From assembly GCA_016290325.1 (NCBI GenBank), contig JAEETL010000004.1, forward strand, positions 52,569 to 116,568: DNA of 64,000 bases. The letters run 5' to 3'. Position 1 is the first letter of the stretch, and every line of letters begins with the position of its first letter. Positions 16,345 to 26,463 of this stretch are shown in pieces. A model generated the notes under the pieces. That model made no database searches. It had not been told where the DNA came from and saw only the letters and a program-made list of their open reading frames with translations. The DNA is from Muribaculaceae bacterium. Lineage in GTDB: Bacteria; Bacteroidota; Bacteroidia; Bacteroidales; Muribaculaceae. Made by a program: the position numbers and the translations under genes.

Positions 16345-17880
16345 TTAATAGTTATTCTGAACCAGCGTGGGATCAGCATCAAGCTCTGACTGTGCCAGAG
16401 GAATGTACTTCTTGCTGGGAGTCCAGCTGTTGGTACGATAGCCGTAGCTGTCAGGAACCAATACGGTAGATGCCTTCTGAGTGGCACCTGCGATGCCCTC
16501 GGCACGCACGAGGTCAAAGTAGCGCTTGCCCTCGCCGCAGAATTCCAAGTGACGCTCGGTGAAGATGTCATCGATGGTAACACTAGTGAGTGCAGCAAGA
16601 CCTGCACGGGCGCGAACCTCGTTTACATAGCCTGCAGCCTCAGCGGCGCTGCCTCCAGTTTGGAGAATCAGCTCAGCAGCGTTCAACAGGGTCTCGGCAT
16701 AACGGTAGATGCGCTTGTTGTTGTTATAGTTCAGGTTCTTGGAAGTCGGGCAGTCCTGATTGTTGGCAGACTGCGGACGATACTTGCCGTGCCAGATGTG
16801 GGTGTCCTGATAGCGCTCGGTGTAGCTGTAGCCACGAACGTCCCAGCAGGTAACATCGCGACGCAAGTCGTTCTCGGCATACATGTTGTAAGCCTCGACA
16901 CGCATGGGCAGGAAGCCCCAACCGTCGTTACCGCTGTCCCAGCCTTCGCCGCCGCCCCAACCATTGGGTGAGCACAGGGTGGGGAATACGGTGCCACCAG
17001 CAGCCATGGGAGTACCCCAGTCGCGCTGAGCCTGGTCATCGTTGTAGTTAATCTCGAAGATGCTCTCGGCGCACCACTCGCCACTCTCCTGCCACAGGTC
17101 ATAGAAGCTGGGATTGAGCTGGTAGTGGCTGTCGCTGATGATCTGCTTCATGTAGCTGAGGGCCTGAGCATAACGGCTGTTGTCGTTCTGGTACATGACC
17201 ATCTCGGCATAGAGCATGTAAGCAAATGCCTGGCTCACGCGACCCGCCTCGGCATTGGGCCAACGCATGGGGAGCACGCCCGAGGCGATGATCTCCTCAA
17301 GTTCGGGCAAGAGCTGGTTGTAAATCTCATCGGCACTCATCTGCGGAGCAGTGTAAGGCAGCGAGAGGTTCTCCAGATAGAAGGGAACGTTGCCATAGTA
17401 GTGCCACAAAATATTATAATAGTACACGCGAAGCAAGCGGGCCTGCATCTCCATCGAACGGCGGAAGTCAGCGCTAGCTTCACCTTCCCAAGTTGCATAC
17501 TTGATGGCATCGTTGCAGCGCTTGATACCGCTGTAGAAGTCGCCCCACAGGGTGGCGAGGGTGTTGTTGCCGTCACCGGCAAAGTTGAACAGACGGTGCC
17601 AGTGCTGGTTGTCGGTGTTGTCGGCACCGCCGGGCCAGAAGTCGTCGCCCATGATTTCACCATCGACGGTCAGGTCGTTATAGGCTGAGCCGTCCCAATC
17701 GGGCCAGTGCAGGGGAGCATAGGCCGCCGTGAGGGCCTCGTTAAGGGCTGCCTCGGTGGTGTAATATTCCTCAAGAGGCTCGCCCGTCGGGTTCTTCACC
17801 TCAAGAAAATCGTCGCTACAGGCAGTCAGCGCGAGAAATGCTGCACACAGGCCTGCTATGATAGAAATATGCTTTTTCAT
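16345..17880 (-). CDS. susD-like: SusD/RagB-family nutrient-binding outer-membrane lipoprotein (PUL 1)
   Basis: A 511-residue SusD homologue with lipobox LTAC followed by SDDFLEVKNPTGEP. The typical opening EEYYTTEAALNEALTAAYAPL is followed by TPR-like helices, and the C-terminal RagB/SusD domain ends in NSWTPSKKYIPLAQSELDAD. SusD proteins cap the SusC barrel and bind oligosaccharides at the cell surface. It is separated from susC by 19 nt and precedes the glycan-binding lipoprotein, so it probably binds beta-glucan fragments. Confidence 0.95.
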   Translation of the reverse strand: MKKHISIIAGLCAAFLALTACSDDFLEVKNPTGEPLEEYYTTEAALNEALTAAYAPLHWPDWDGSAYNDLTVDGEIMGDDFWPGGADNTDNQHWHRLFNFAGDGNNTLATLWGDFYSGIKRCNDAIKYATWEGEASADFRRSMEMQARLLRVYYYNILWHYYGNVPFYLENLSLPYTAPQMSADEIYNQLLPELEEIIASGVLPMRWPNAEAGRVSQAFAYMLYAEMVMYQNDNSRYAQALSYMKQIISDSHYQLNPSFYDLWQESGEWCAESIFEINYNDDQAQRDWGTPMAAGGTVFPTLCSPNGWGGGEGWDSGNDGWGFLPMRVEAYNMYAENDLRRDVTCWDVRGYSYTERYQDTHIWHGKYRPQSANNQDCPTSKNLNYNNNKRIYRYAETLLNAAELILQTGGSAAEAAGYVNEVRARAGLAALTSVTIDDIFTERHLEFCGEGKRYFDLVRAEGIAGATQKASTVLVPDSYGYRTNSWTPSKKYIPLAQSELDADPTLVQNNY

Positions 17881-17899
17881 ATTGATAATTCTTTATTGT

Positions 17900-20800
17900 T
17901 TAGAATGAGACGTTGAAACCGATAGTGTAAATGCGAGCTTGCGGATAAACTCCGTAATCCACGCCAAGGCTGGTAGCGCCAGAGCCGATCTCAGGATCAA
18001 AGCCCCAGTACTTGGTCCAGGTCAAGAGATTCTCGGCACGACCATAGACGCGCAGGCGGCTGATGCCGATCTTGTTGGTGAGATAGCGGTTGAAGGTGTA
18101 ACCCAGAGTGATGTTCTTCAGACGAAGGTAGCTGCCGTCCTGGATGTACATGTCACTGCATACCCAGTTCTTTGAGTCACCGAGGGTGGGCACGGTGTTG
18201 CTGGTGCCCTCACCGGTCCAGCGCTGGAGTACCCAAGTGGGATAGTTACCCGAGGCGATATCCTGGCGATAGGTGGCGTCAAATACGTCGGCACCATGAA
18301 CGCCCTGGAAGAATACGCCGAAGTCAAATCCTCTCCAGTCCATATCGAAGTTAAGACCAAAGGTCCAGTCGGGCACACCGTTACCGATGTTGGTACGGTC
18401 GTCGCTGTTGATCTTGTTGTCACCATTGGTGTCCACGAAGCGGAAGTCACCAGGATTGCATGAGGTGCCGTACTTGCTGTTGTAAGCCTCGGCCTCGGCC
18501 ATGTTCTGGATGATGCCGTCGGTCTTGTAACCATAGAAGAAGGGGAAGGGCTGGCCATTCTCGGCGCGAGTGCCACCGTCGCTGAACTGGCTGATGCCGT
18601 AGTTCAGGAAGCCGGTGTCGTTACCCAGGTTCTTGAGCTTGTTCTTCAAGTAAGAAGCGTTGCCCCTCAAGGCGAAGTGTACGTCAGCAACGTTCCAGCG
18701 GTAACCGAGCTCAAACTCAACACCGCTGTTCTCCATGTCACCCACGTTGGCCAGCGGGCGAGCCTCACCCACGTAGCTCGGGATGGGCATCTCGATGATC
18801 ATACCGTTGGTCTTCTTGATGTAGTAGTCGACACTGAAGGTCAACTTGTTGTTCCAGAAACCGAAGTCGATACCGAGGTCGGTCTGTTCGCTCTCCTCCC
18901 ACTTCAGGTCCTCGTTGGCCAGGCGGTTAGCCTTGGAGCCGTAAACCATAGCAGCGGTCTGTCCGAAGTAATAGTTACTGGTATTACCGATTGTGGTCAG
19001 TGTAGTATAGGCGAAGTCGCCAATGTTGTCGTTACCGTTCTTACCCCAGCTGAAACGCAACTTCAAGTTGTTCAGCCAGTCGCGGTGGTCCTCCATGAAC
19101 TTCTCGTTCATGATATTCCAACCCATTGAGAACGAGGGGAAGATACCGTACCTGTTGTTGGAACCAAAGCGGCTCGAACCATCGCGGCGCACGGTTGCCT
19201 GGAACATGTAACGCTCGTCGTAGTTGTAGCTCACACGAGCAAACAGTGAAGACAAGCGGTGCTCGGTGTAGGGACCACCCCAAGCGCCCACGAGGCTCGT
19301 TGCACCCGTCATCTTACCGTCGGCATCGGTCGAGATTTCAATATCGCCACCGGTGGTGTAGTTGATACTGGGCTTATCGGGGTTCACGAGATACCAGTGT
19401 GAACCACCAAGCTCGTCACCCTTGAACTTCAAGGCACTCTGACCGAGCACGATGCCAATGGTGTGCTTGCCAAAGGTCTTGTCATAGGTCAAGGTGTTTT
19501 CAATCTGCCAGGTGTTGTTGTTACCCTTGAAGGCAACTACCGAGGTGTGGTCGGCATTGTTGTTACCCGAGAGGTAGTACTCCTGCTTGGTAGCGCCATC
19601 GTAGCCCCAGAATGAGAGCTCAGCGCTGTAGGTGAAGTGATACTTCAGTGCATCCCACAGTTGCAGGTCGATCGAGAACTTGGGCATGAACTTGTGGCTC
19701 CAGTTCTTGTTGGGGGTACCCTGCATCATGGCGATGGGGTTGTTCTGCTCCTGATAGCTGCCGATGAATCCGGGAATCGTGTAAGGATTGCCGTTCTCAT
19801 CTTTATAGAGGTCAAAAGCGCTGTAGCGATCAATCATCTCCTGAGCGATAGCGCCTCTTAAGGTGACGGGCAGGGTGGGAGCGAGATAGAGGGCTGAACC
19901 CAGGGGAGAACCCCAAGTGGAGTTGGCATCGATACCCGTGCTATGCACGCGCATATAAGAAAGGTTAGCACCCAGATCGAGCTTGTTCAGGAAGTTGCGC
20001 TCCTTGGTGGCGTCGATGAGGTTGAACTGATTGTTGGTGCGGATGGTTAAACGGTCATAGTTGGACTGTCCGTAGTTACCGCCGATGATACCGTCCTGAG
20101 TGAAGTAGCCCAGCGAGAGGTAGTAGTTCACCTTCTCAGAGGCACCGCTCACCGAGATATCATGCTGCATGATGGGCGCATTCTTGTTGAAGAGCAGCTC
20201 CTGCCAGTCGGTACCGAAGCCGACAATCTTGTCGCCATTGGCGTCAGTCAGGTTGTAGGGATCCTGATAAAGCGGAGACAGACCATTTTGCACGCGACGC
20301 TCGTTCTGCAGGATAGCATAGTCGGTGGCGCCAGTCACGTCGCGGTAACGCCAAGGATTCTGCCAACCATAAGAAAAGTCGTAGTTGATGCTGGCCTTGC
20401 CCTGCTTGCCCCTCTTGGTGGTCACGAGGATAACACCATTGGCAGCACGAGCACCATAGATGGCACCCGAAGCGGCATCCTTCAGCACCTCGATACTCTC
20501 GATATCGTTGGGGTTCACGCTCTCCATACCATACTGGTCGGTGGGCATGCCATCAATAATATAAAGAGGATTAGAGTTGTTGATGGTGCCGATACCGCGG
20601 ATGCGGATCATCGACTGGGCTCCAGGCTGACCTGAAGACGAGGTGACGTTGACACCAGCGGCCATACCCTTCAGGGCATCCTCGGCACGCAGGCGGGTCT
20701 TACCAGCCAAGTCCTCAGAAGATACCTTGGCGATAGAGGCCGTCACGACGCTCTTCTTCTGCACACCGTAACCGATCACCACAACCTCATTGAGCAACTC

Positions 20801-21088
20801 GGCGTCCTCGGTGATGGTGATGTGCATGTCGTTAGCAGCAAGCACGGTCTGCTTACCATAACCCACGTAAGTGATTTCCAACTCAGCACCTACGGGTGCG
20901 TTGATGGTGAAATTGCCGTCGAAATCCGTAACGGTGGTGTTCGACGTGCCCTTTTGCACAATCGTGGCGCCAATCACCGGCTCGCCGTTGGGGTCAACGA
21001 CAGTACCTGTGATGGCCTGATTCTGTGCAAAGGCTGCTATTGACAACATAACTGTCAACAACAGTGAAAGTAATCTTTTTTCTTTCAT
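17900..21088 (-). CDS. susC-like: SusC/RagA-family TonB-dependent transporter (PUL 1)
   Basis: The open frame extends to 21241, but MKEKRLLSLLLTVMLSIAAF at 21088 is the signal-peptide start, giving 1062 residues. A carboxypeptidase-regulatory-like domain (ITGTVVDPNGEPVIGATI) is followed by the TonB-box region LNEVVVIGYG. The plug domain holds PLYIIDGMP and DIESIEVLKDAASGAIYGAR, and a 22-strand-type barrel ends in the aromatic IYTIGFNVSF. It is the first gene of the - strand beta-glucan operon and is predicted to import oligosaccharides across the outer membrane. Confidence 0.95.
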   Translation of the reverse strand: MKEKRLLSLLLTVMLSIAAFAQNQAITGTVVDPNGEPVIGATIVQKGTSNTTVTDFDGNFTINAPVGAELEITYVGYGKQTVLAANDMHITITEDAELLNEVVVIGYGVQKKSVVTASIAKVSSEDLAGKTRLRAEDALKGMAAGVNVTSSSGQPGAQSMIRIRGIGTINNSNPLYIIDGMPTDQYGMESVNPNDIESIEVLKDAASGAIYGARAANGVILVTTKRGKQGKASINYDFSYGWQNPWRYRDVTGATDYAILQNERRVQNGLSPLYQDPYNLTDANGDKIVGFGTDWQELLFNKNAPIMQHDISVSGASEKVNYYLSLGYFTQDGIIGGNYGQSNYDRLTIRTNNQFNLIDATKERNFLNKLDLGANLSYMRVHSTGIDANSTWGSPLGSALYLAPTLPVTLRGAIAQEMIDRYSAFDLYKDENGNPYTIPGFIGSYQEQNNPIAMMQGTPNKNWSHKFMPKFSIDLQLWDALKYHFTYSAELSFWGYDGATKQEYYLSGNNNADHTSVVAFKGNNNTWQIENTLTYDKTFGKHTIGIVLGQSALKFKGDELGGSHWYLVNPDKPSINYTTGGDIEISTDADGKMTGATSLVGAWGGPYTEHRLSSLFARVSYNYDERYMFQATVRRDGSSRFGSNNRYGIFPSFSMGWNIMNEKFMEDHRDWLNNLKLRFSWGKNGNDNIGDFAYTTLTTIGNTSNYYFGQTAAMVYGSKANRLANEDLKWEESEQTDLGIDFGFWNNKLTFSVDYYIKKTNGMIIEMPIPSYVGEARPLANVGDMENSGVEFELGYRWNVADVHFALRGNASYLKNKLKNLGNDTGFLNYGISQFSDGGTRAENGQPFPFFYGYKTDGIIQNMAEAEAYNSKYGTSCNPGDFRFVDTNGDNKINSDDRTNIGNGVPDWTFGLNFDMDWRGFDFGVFFQGVHGADVFDATYRQDIASGNYPTWVLQRWTGEGTSNTVPTLGDSKNWVCSDMYIQDGSYLRLKNITLGYTFNRYLTNKIGISRLRVYGRAENLLTWTKYWGFDPEIGSGATSLGVDYGVYPQARIYTIGFNVSF

Positions 21089-21196
21089 GTCACATTGGTT
21101 TATTGATTGGTAAATAAATATTATGATGTTTTGGTTATCGTTCATCTGCTTAGGCTTAATGTTGCGGTTGGGGTGCGTGGCGCACATTGTCTTTTG

Positions 21197-21204
21197 CAAA
21201 ATTA
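21197..21204 (-). promoter_or_regulatory. Probable -7 box of the PUL 1 susC promoter
   Basis: On the - strand this reads TAATTTTG, a TAnnTTTG match, about 109 nt upstream of the susC start. No TTG with the right spacing was seen upstream. The remaining spacer to 21390 is AT-rich and presumably carries the regulator site. Confidence 0.4.
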
Positions 21205-21389
21205 GGAGATAAATGTGTGCATTGAACACCTTAAAAATCAAAAAGTGGATGAATTAAGGAGATGAAATTCACTAAATAGTTAAGTACCAGCAATTTGGTG
21301 AATTTGAAAATACGTTAAAAAGTGGATGTGATTAAGACCCTCCGAAAAAGGTAAAAAACATGGTTTCATCGAAGATTTCGGCCTTTTGG

Positions 21390-21420
21390 TTGCCCGCACC
21401 GACTTTTATTGTTATTTTTG
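21390..21420 (+). promoter_or_regulatory. Promoter of the DUF6377 regulator gene
   Basis: TTG at 21390-21392, a 20-nt spacer and TATTTTTG at 21413-21420 give a full -33/-7 pair. The ATG at 21439 follows 18 nt later. An in-frame upstream start at 21409 overlaps the promoter and is rejected. Confidence 0.7.
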
Positions 21421-21438
21421 CGACAAAAACTAAAATTG

Positions 21439-23091
21439 ATGAAAAACTATCCTAAAATTATAACTGTTCTACTTCTTCTGTTGCCATTCACCTTGTGGGC
21501 TCAGAGCGAGATAGATTTGGAACAAGTGTACCGGCAGCTCGATGAGGCCATCAGTAACACCGACAACTATATACAAGAGCGTGAACAACGCATCTTGAAA
21601 TATAGAACTGCGCTCGAAGTGACACAAGACCCTGACGGGCAGTATCAATTGTGCCGCCGCCTCTATGACGAATTCCAGCCTTACATGAATGACTCGGCTA
21701 TCTACTATATCGATCGCTGTATTTCACTGGCTGAAAAAATGGGGGACCATGCCCGCGCCGAACAATGCCAGCTGCAGTTGGCTTTCCAGTGTACCGAGTC
21801 GGGAATGTATCATGAGGCCATGGACATCTTGCAGGGTATCGATGAGACCAAAATCAGTGATGCCCAAAATCGTCAAAAGTACTACAGCACCCTTTCCCAC
21901 CTGTATACCGAGCTTGGATACTATTGCAAGGTGCCGCGCCTCCAGCGGGAGTACTATGCTAACGGTGACCGATATAGGGCGCTCATCGACACAGCGGTGT
22001 GCTCGAGAGATGAGGCACTGCAAATCAAGGAAATGCAGTGTTTTTCGGCTGGCGATGCTAAAGGGGCGCTTCAATTTAGCGACATGAGGCTCAAGCAAGT
22101 GAAAGAAGGCTCTCATGAGTATGCCATCGTCGCTTTTTACCGTTATTTGGACTATATTTTAATGGGCGATTCGGTACAAGCGCGTTACTGGGTCACACAG
22201 TCGGCCCTGAGCGATGTCAAGAATGCCATTATGGATCAGGGTGCCCTGTGGGAATTGGCCAATATGCTTATGGCCGATGGCGATGTGGACCGTGCTTATT
22301 TCTATATTCACTTCGCTTGGCAGTGCGCCAACAAGTTTAACACGGTCAAGCGTAATAACCAGATCTCGCCCGTGTTGACCTCTATTAGTGACAATTATGA
22401 GGCAACGCTCCAGCGTGCTAATCGCCAATTGCTCACCATGGTTGTGGTAGCAAGTCTGTTGGCAGCGTTGTTCCTGGCCATTCTGTTCTATAGCAATAGC
22501 CAGCGCAAGAAGCTTGCCAGGGCTCGTAATGAGTTGAGCGACAGTAATAAACAGTTGGCTCAATTGAACGGCCAGCTATCGGAATTGAATAGCCAGTTAG
22601 GCGAAACCAATATCAAGCTTAACGAGTCCAACCGCGTCAAGGACGAGTATGTGGGCCGGTTTATCCACCTGTGTTCTTTCTATATCGACCGCCTTGATGA
22701 GGTGCGCAAGCGTGTCAATAAAATGGTCAAGGGCAAAGACTTGGACGCCCTTTATAAGTTCACCGAGGGCAACGAGTTGAGGGACCAGAACCTCAACAAG
22801 CTGTTCGAGATGTTTGATAGCACCTTCCTGCATTTGTTCCCTAACTTCGTCAACGACTTCAATGCCCTGCTGAGCCCCGAAAGCCGCATAACACTCGAAG
22901 ATCCAAGCATCTTGAACACCGACTTGCGCATTTTCGCGCTCATCCGCCTGGGCATCGAGGACAGTAGCCGCATCGCTGAATTCCTGCACTACTCGGTCAA
23001 CACCATCTACAACTACCGGGCCCGAGTAAAGAATGGCGCCCTGGGTGACCGTGACACCTTTGAGACCCAGGTAAAATCCATCGGCATGTAA
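21439..23091 (+). CDS. TPR and transmembrane regulator with DUF6377-type C-terminus (probable PUL 1 regulator)
   Basis: A 550-residue protein. A signal peptide ending near LWAQ is followed by a helical, TPR-like periplasmic region to about residue 325, then one membrane segment (VVVASLLAALFLAILFYS). A coiled coil rich in NGQLSELNSQLGE follows. The cytoplasmic C-terminus matches what I know of DUF6377 proteins and ends in an HTH-like stretch, IAEFLHYSVNTIYNYRARVK. This single-polypeptide layout (periplasmic sensor, one TM segment, cytoplasmic DNA binding) resembles SusR-type regulators. It is transcribed divergently from susC, which supports control of the beta-glucan PUL. The DUF assignment is from memory of the motif and should be checked. 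Confidence 0.75.
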   Translation: MKNYPKIITVLLLLLPFTLWAQSEIDLEQVYRQLDEAISNTDNYIQEREQRILKYRTALEVTQDPDGQYQLCRRLYDEFQPYMNDSAIYYIDRCISLAEKMGDHARAEQCQLQLAFQCTESGMYHEAMDILQGIDETKISDAQNRQKYYSTLSHLYTELGYYCKVPRLQREYYANGDRYRALIDTAVCSRDEALQIKEMQCFSAGDAKGALQFSDMRLKQVKEGSHEYAIVAFYRYLDYILMGDSVQARYWVTQSALSDVKNAIMDQGALWELANMLMADGDVDRAYFYIHFAWQCANKFNTVKRNNQISPVLTSISDNYEATLQRANRQLLTMVVVASLLAALFLAILFYSNSQRKKLARARNELSDSNKQLAQLNGQLSELNSQLGETNIKLNESNRVKDEYVGRFIHLCSFYIDRLDEVRKRVNKMVKGKDLDALYKFTEGNELRDQNLNKLFEMFDSTFLHLFPNFVNDFNALLSPESRITLEDPSILNTDLRIFALIRLGIEDSSRIAEFLHYSVNTIYNYRARVKNGALGDRDTFETQVKSIGM

Positions 23092-23139
23092 AAAGATGAT
23101 TAATCAACTAAGTTTAAACATGATTATGGGAAGTCATTA

Positions 23140-23171
23140 TTTGAATAAAAGAATGAAAATGACTACCTTTG
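23140..23171 (+). promoter_or_regulatory. Promoter upstream of the membrane protein gene at 23285
   Basis: TTTG at 23140-23143, a 20-nt spacer and TACCTTTG at 23164-23171 form a full Bacteroidetes promoter. The predicted 5' UTR to 23285 is about 107 nt, longer than most here. Confidence 0.7.
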
Positions 23172-23284
23172 CGGTAATAAATAATTATTCTATAGTATTG
23201 AAATTGTAATCGAGAGGCTCACGATATGCGTCGTAATGGCGATATCAGTGCATCGACATAAACGTTTCACAAAAATCTTTCAAT

Positions 23285-24058
23285 ATGAATGTCAAGTTAC
23301 ATACCCCAAAGAGTTTGAAGATGGGCAGCGGAATGGGTTCAATGAAGCAATTCCTGCTGTCGCTCTTGGCTACTACCGTCTCGATCGCACTCACCTTTGG
23401 TACAGCGGCCATCATTGACTATAAAAAGAAACAAAGAGAGAAACGCGAGATTGTGATGATGGTGATGTATGACATGTACAACTCACTGGTGGCGATCGAG
23501 AACGCTGACTCGATGATTCGCCAGTCAATGCAGGCTCAGCTGCAGATAGCTGAAGACACTACTAAGTTTAATGAATTAATGTTCACGATAGCGCGTGATG
23601 GCATGGCGCCCCTGATGGCAGTTACCGAGGAAACGACAACAGAACGCATTTTCTCGTCGAGTATCGAAACCATAAATACCGTGGGTAACGTGCTCTTTAC
23701 CGAGAATGTGGAGGAGTTCTATCATAACCGCAGGTTTTACAAATCAGCCGTTTGCGACTCGCTTACAAATAGTGTAAAAGAGAACCCACTAACTACATTA
23801 AATGGTGTTCTTTATTTTGACCAATCCGATTATGCCATGTTAAGTGGTGCAATCTTGAAAGACATGCGGCGAAACTTCGCCAGGTGCAAACAGATTATGA
23901 AAGTAACTGACAAGGAGATAGATGTCTATCGAGTGATAAGAGAAAAGATGGACAAAAATACGTCTATTACTGATTCAGTTAGTGCATCAACACCAGAAGA
24001 TGTGATTCGGCTTCAGATGAAAATTAATGATGCCAAAGAGAAACTAAGACTGAATTGA
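23285..24058 (+). CDS. Single-pass membrane protein of unknown function
   Basis: A 257-residue protein I do not recognise. One N-terminal membrane segment (FLLSLLATTVSIALTFGTAA) is followed by a basic KKKQREKRE patch. A long, mostly helical and charged region follows with no catalytic motif that I can identify. The N-terminus before the membrane segment has alternative Met codons at residues 13, 17 and 20, so the start is uncertain. It has its own promoter, and a second promoter box precedes the next gene. It may be unrelated to the NRPS operon, though it lies only 138 nt before it. Confidence 0.65.
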   Translation: MNVKLHTPKSLKMGSGMGSMKQFLLSLLATTVSIALTFGTAAIIDYKKKQREKREIVMMVMYDMYNSLVAIENADSMIRQSMQAQLQIAEDTTKFNELMFTIARDGMAPLMAVTEETTTERIFSSSIETINTVGNVLFTENVEEFYHNRRFYKSAVCDSLTNSVKENPLTTLNGVLYFDQSDYAMLSGAILKDMRRNFARCKQIMKVTDKEIDVYRVIREKMDKNTSITDSVSASTPEDVIRLQMKINDAKEKLRLN

Positions 24059-24160
24059 AAAATCCAACCGATAAAAAAAGCAAATCATCAAGAGTGCCCC
24101 CCGATGAAAACAAATATGCATTCCGGGTATAGACATCACACAAATACTATAGAAAAGTAG

Positions 24161-24168
24161 TACATTTG
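24161..24168 (+). promoter_or_regulatory. Probable promoter -7 box of the NRPS operon
   Basis: TACATTTG matches TAnnTTTG and lies 28 nt before the first gene of the operon. No clear -33 element was seen. The preceding 100 nt contain no coding sequence. Confidence 0.5.
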
Positions 24169-24196
24169 CATCCTTAATAGTTGTTGAATAGTTGAG

Positions 24197-26410
24197 ATGA
24201 AGATAAACGAGATATTTGATAGTGAGAAAAGGAGCAAGTTTGGGCGGGCACTTCCTGCGCTTGCCACTATCATTATTGCGATACTATTAATTGAGCTCAT
24301 TTCGCTGGTACAGTACCGATACACCCATCGCCTGATGGAAAATGAGTTGGATTATCGTACCGAGAGTGAGTTGACCCTCAAGTCTGTTCGCGTTAGGGGC
24401 CTGCTCAAATCCAGCGAGAAGATGGTGCGCAACTACTTGTGGCCTATTCAGCGGCAAATCAAACATCCTGATAAAATTTACGACATCATTAAGCGTATAG
24501 TTGTTACTAACCATGACGTGATGAGTAGCTTTGTGACTTTTAAGCCAGGCTATTATCCTGATCGTGAATATCTGTTTGAACCATGTGCCACCAGGCTTGG
24601 TGACAGCATCATGACCCTGCAGATGGCCAGCGAGAAGCATGACTATACTCAACGGGAGTTTTACCACAATGCTGTTGATAGTGGATTATCGAGCTGGAGT
24701 GACCCATATCCCGATGAAGACGCCAGCGGCGTGGTCGTAACGACCTATGCAGTTCCCCTCAAGGATGATGCTGGACAGACTGTCGGAGCCTTTGGCATCG
24801 ACCTGTCAGTTCAGGGAATCATCGATACCTTGAATACCAAGCACAATTATCCCTCGACATTTTTCCTCTTGCTCACCGAGGACGGCAAGCTCATTTCACA
24901 ACCCGACACGACTCACTCTCAACACGATGATGTGGCTATGGTAGTGAGCATGATCAATGACAGCACGTGTGAACGTGAGAGCAGTGCTTCGGGACTCACT
25001 AAGATCATTACATTCAACGACAAGGAGAAAGGAAAGGGCTATGCTTACTATGCGTTCATGAAGGGACGGCCCCACTGGCAGGTGGTGATGGTTTGCTATG
25101 ACGATGAGGTTTACGGCAAGTTGAACAAGATGCGCCGCATCATGCTGCTGATGTCGTTAGCTGCCTTATCGCTGCTGGGATACATCCTTTACCGTTTCAA
25201 TCGCAATGTGTCCAGGCTCCATGAATCTAAACTGAACAAGGAGCGTGCCGATAGTGAACTACGCGTTGCCCAAAATATTCAAGCCGAGATGCTACCCAGC
25301 GAGGACATCAATCGGCCCGATGTTGAGGTGAGCGGTAAACAGGTAACAGCGCTCGAGGTGGGCGGCGACTTGTATGACTACTTTATCCGTGACGAGAAAC
25401 TGTACTTTTGCATCGGCGACGTGAGTGGCAAGGGGGTGCCGTCATCACTGGTAATGGCGGTGGTTCACTCTTTTTTCCGCAGCCAATCCATGCACGAGAG
25501 TAATCCCGCCCACATCATGCAGGTAATCAACGAGATAGCCTGTGAGGGCAACAAGACCAACATGTTTGTCACCTTGTTCATTGGTGTGCTTGACTTGCCG
25601 ACGGGTCGCTTGCGCTACTGCAACGCGGGCCATGATGCTCCATTGCTCATCACCAGTGGCGTGAAACTCTTGCCTGTTAATGCCAATCTGCCAGCAGGCC
25701 TGTTCGACGATTTCAAGTATGTCCAGCAGCAAGCTAGTTTAGAAGACGGAACCACGCTGTTCCTATATACCGATGGCCTCACCGAAATGGCCGACCCAGA
25801 CAGACGCATGTTCGGCCTGCATCGTATCATCGACACGGCTCAAGATTGCTTGAAAGAAGGCAAGATAGCCCATGCAGTGCTGATGAACACCGTGTATGAG
25901 GAATCTAAACGATTTGCTAACGGTGCACAGCAGAGCGATGACCTGACCATGCTCACCATCAATTACCATCGTCCCGAGGAGGAATACGTGCTGGATGAAC
26001 AACTCAAGACGATCAATGATGTGCATCAAGTGCCAGAGGTCAACAAATTTGTCACATCGGTGGGCCAACGATTAAACCTTGAACCGTCGCTAGTGTCTCA
26101 ACTGATGCTGGCCGTTGAGGAGGCCGTGGTCAACGTGATGAACTATGCCTATCCAATAGGTACACAAGGTGACATCACCATCGAGGCCAAAGCAACCGGA
26201 CAATGGCTGAAGTTCATCATCTCAGATGAGGGAAAGGCCTTTGATCCGACCCAAGGCGGCAATGCCGATACCTCGCTCAGTGCCGAGGACCGTCCTATCG
26301 GCGGACTTGGCATCCTGTTGGTACGATCTTTGATGGATAGCATTAATTATGAGTACAACGGTAGCAAGAACGTGCTGACGTTGATGAAGGTATTAGGCGA
26401 CAAAAAGTAG
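24197..26410 (+). CDS. Membrane sensor: SpoIIE-type phosphatase fused to RsbW-like anti-sigma kinase
   Basis: A 737-residue two-TM protein. The first membrane segment is near residue 20-40. A dCache-like extracytoplasmic sensor (FGIDLSVQGIIDTL) follows, and the second membrane segment is near residue 315. The PPM/SpoIIE phosphatase has ELRVAQNIQAEMLP, the metal-binding GGDLYDYF, IGDVSGKGVPSSLVMA, FLYTDGLTEM and QSDDLTML. The last 130 residues are an HATPase_c of the RsbW/SpoIIAB type: EEAVVNVMNYAYP is the N-box, DEGKAFDP the G1-like box and IGGLGILLV the G2-like box. Opposing phosphatase and kinase activities toward a STAS protein are therefore in one chain. The STAS gene follows 53 nt downstream. 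Confidence 0.9.
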   Translation: MKINEIFDSEKRSKFGRALPALATIIIAILLIELISLVQYRYTHRLMENELDYRTESELTLKSVRVRGLLKSSEKMVRNYLWPIQRQIKHPDKIYDIIKRIVVTNHDVMSSFVTFKPGYYPDREYLFEPCATRLGDSIMTLQMASEKHDYTQREFYHNAVDSGLSSWSDPYPDEDASGVVVTTYAVPLKDDAGQTVGAFGIDLSVQGIIDTLNTKHNYPSTFFLLLTEDGKLISQPDTTHSQHDDVAMVVSMINDSTCERESSASGLTKIITFNDKEKGKGYAYYAFMKGRPHWQVVMVCYDDEVYGKLNKMRRIMLLMSLAALSLLGYILYRFNRNVSRLHESKLNKERADSELRVAQNIQAEMLPSEDINRPDVEVSGKQVTALEVGGDLYDYFIRDEKLYFCIGDVSGKGVPSSLVMAVVHSFFRSQSMHESNPAHIMQVINEIACEGNKTNMFVTLFIGVLDLPTGRLRYCNAGHDAPLLITSGVKLLPVNANLPAGLFDDFKYVQQQASLEDGTTLFLYTDGLTEMADPDRRMFGLHRIIDTAQDCLKEGKIAHAVLMNTVYEESKRFANGAQQSDDLTMLTINYHRPEEEYVLDEQLKTINDVHQVPEVNKFVTSVGQRLNLEPSLVSQLMLAVEEAVVNVMNYAYPIGTQGDITIEAKATGQWLKFIISDEGKAFDPTQGGNADTSLSAEDRPIGGLGILLVRSLMDSINYEYNGSKNVLTLMKVLGDKK

Positions 26411-26463
26411 AACTTTATATAGTGAGAACTGAGATAATAAACATCAATTTACAATAGTTAGAT

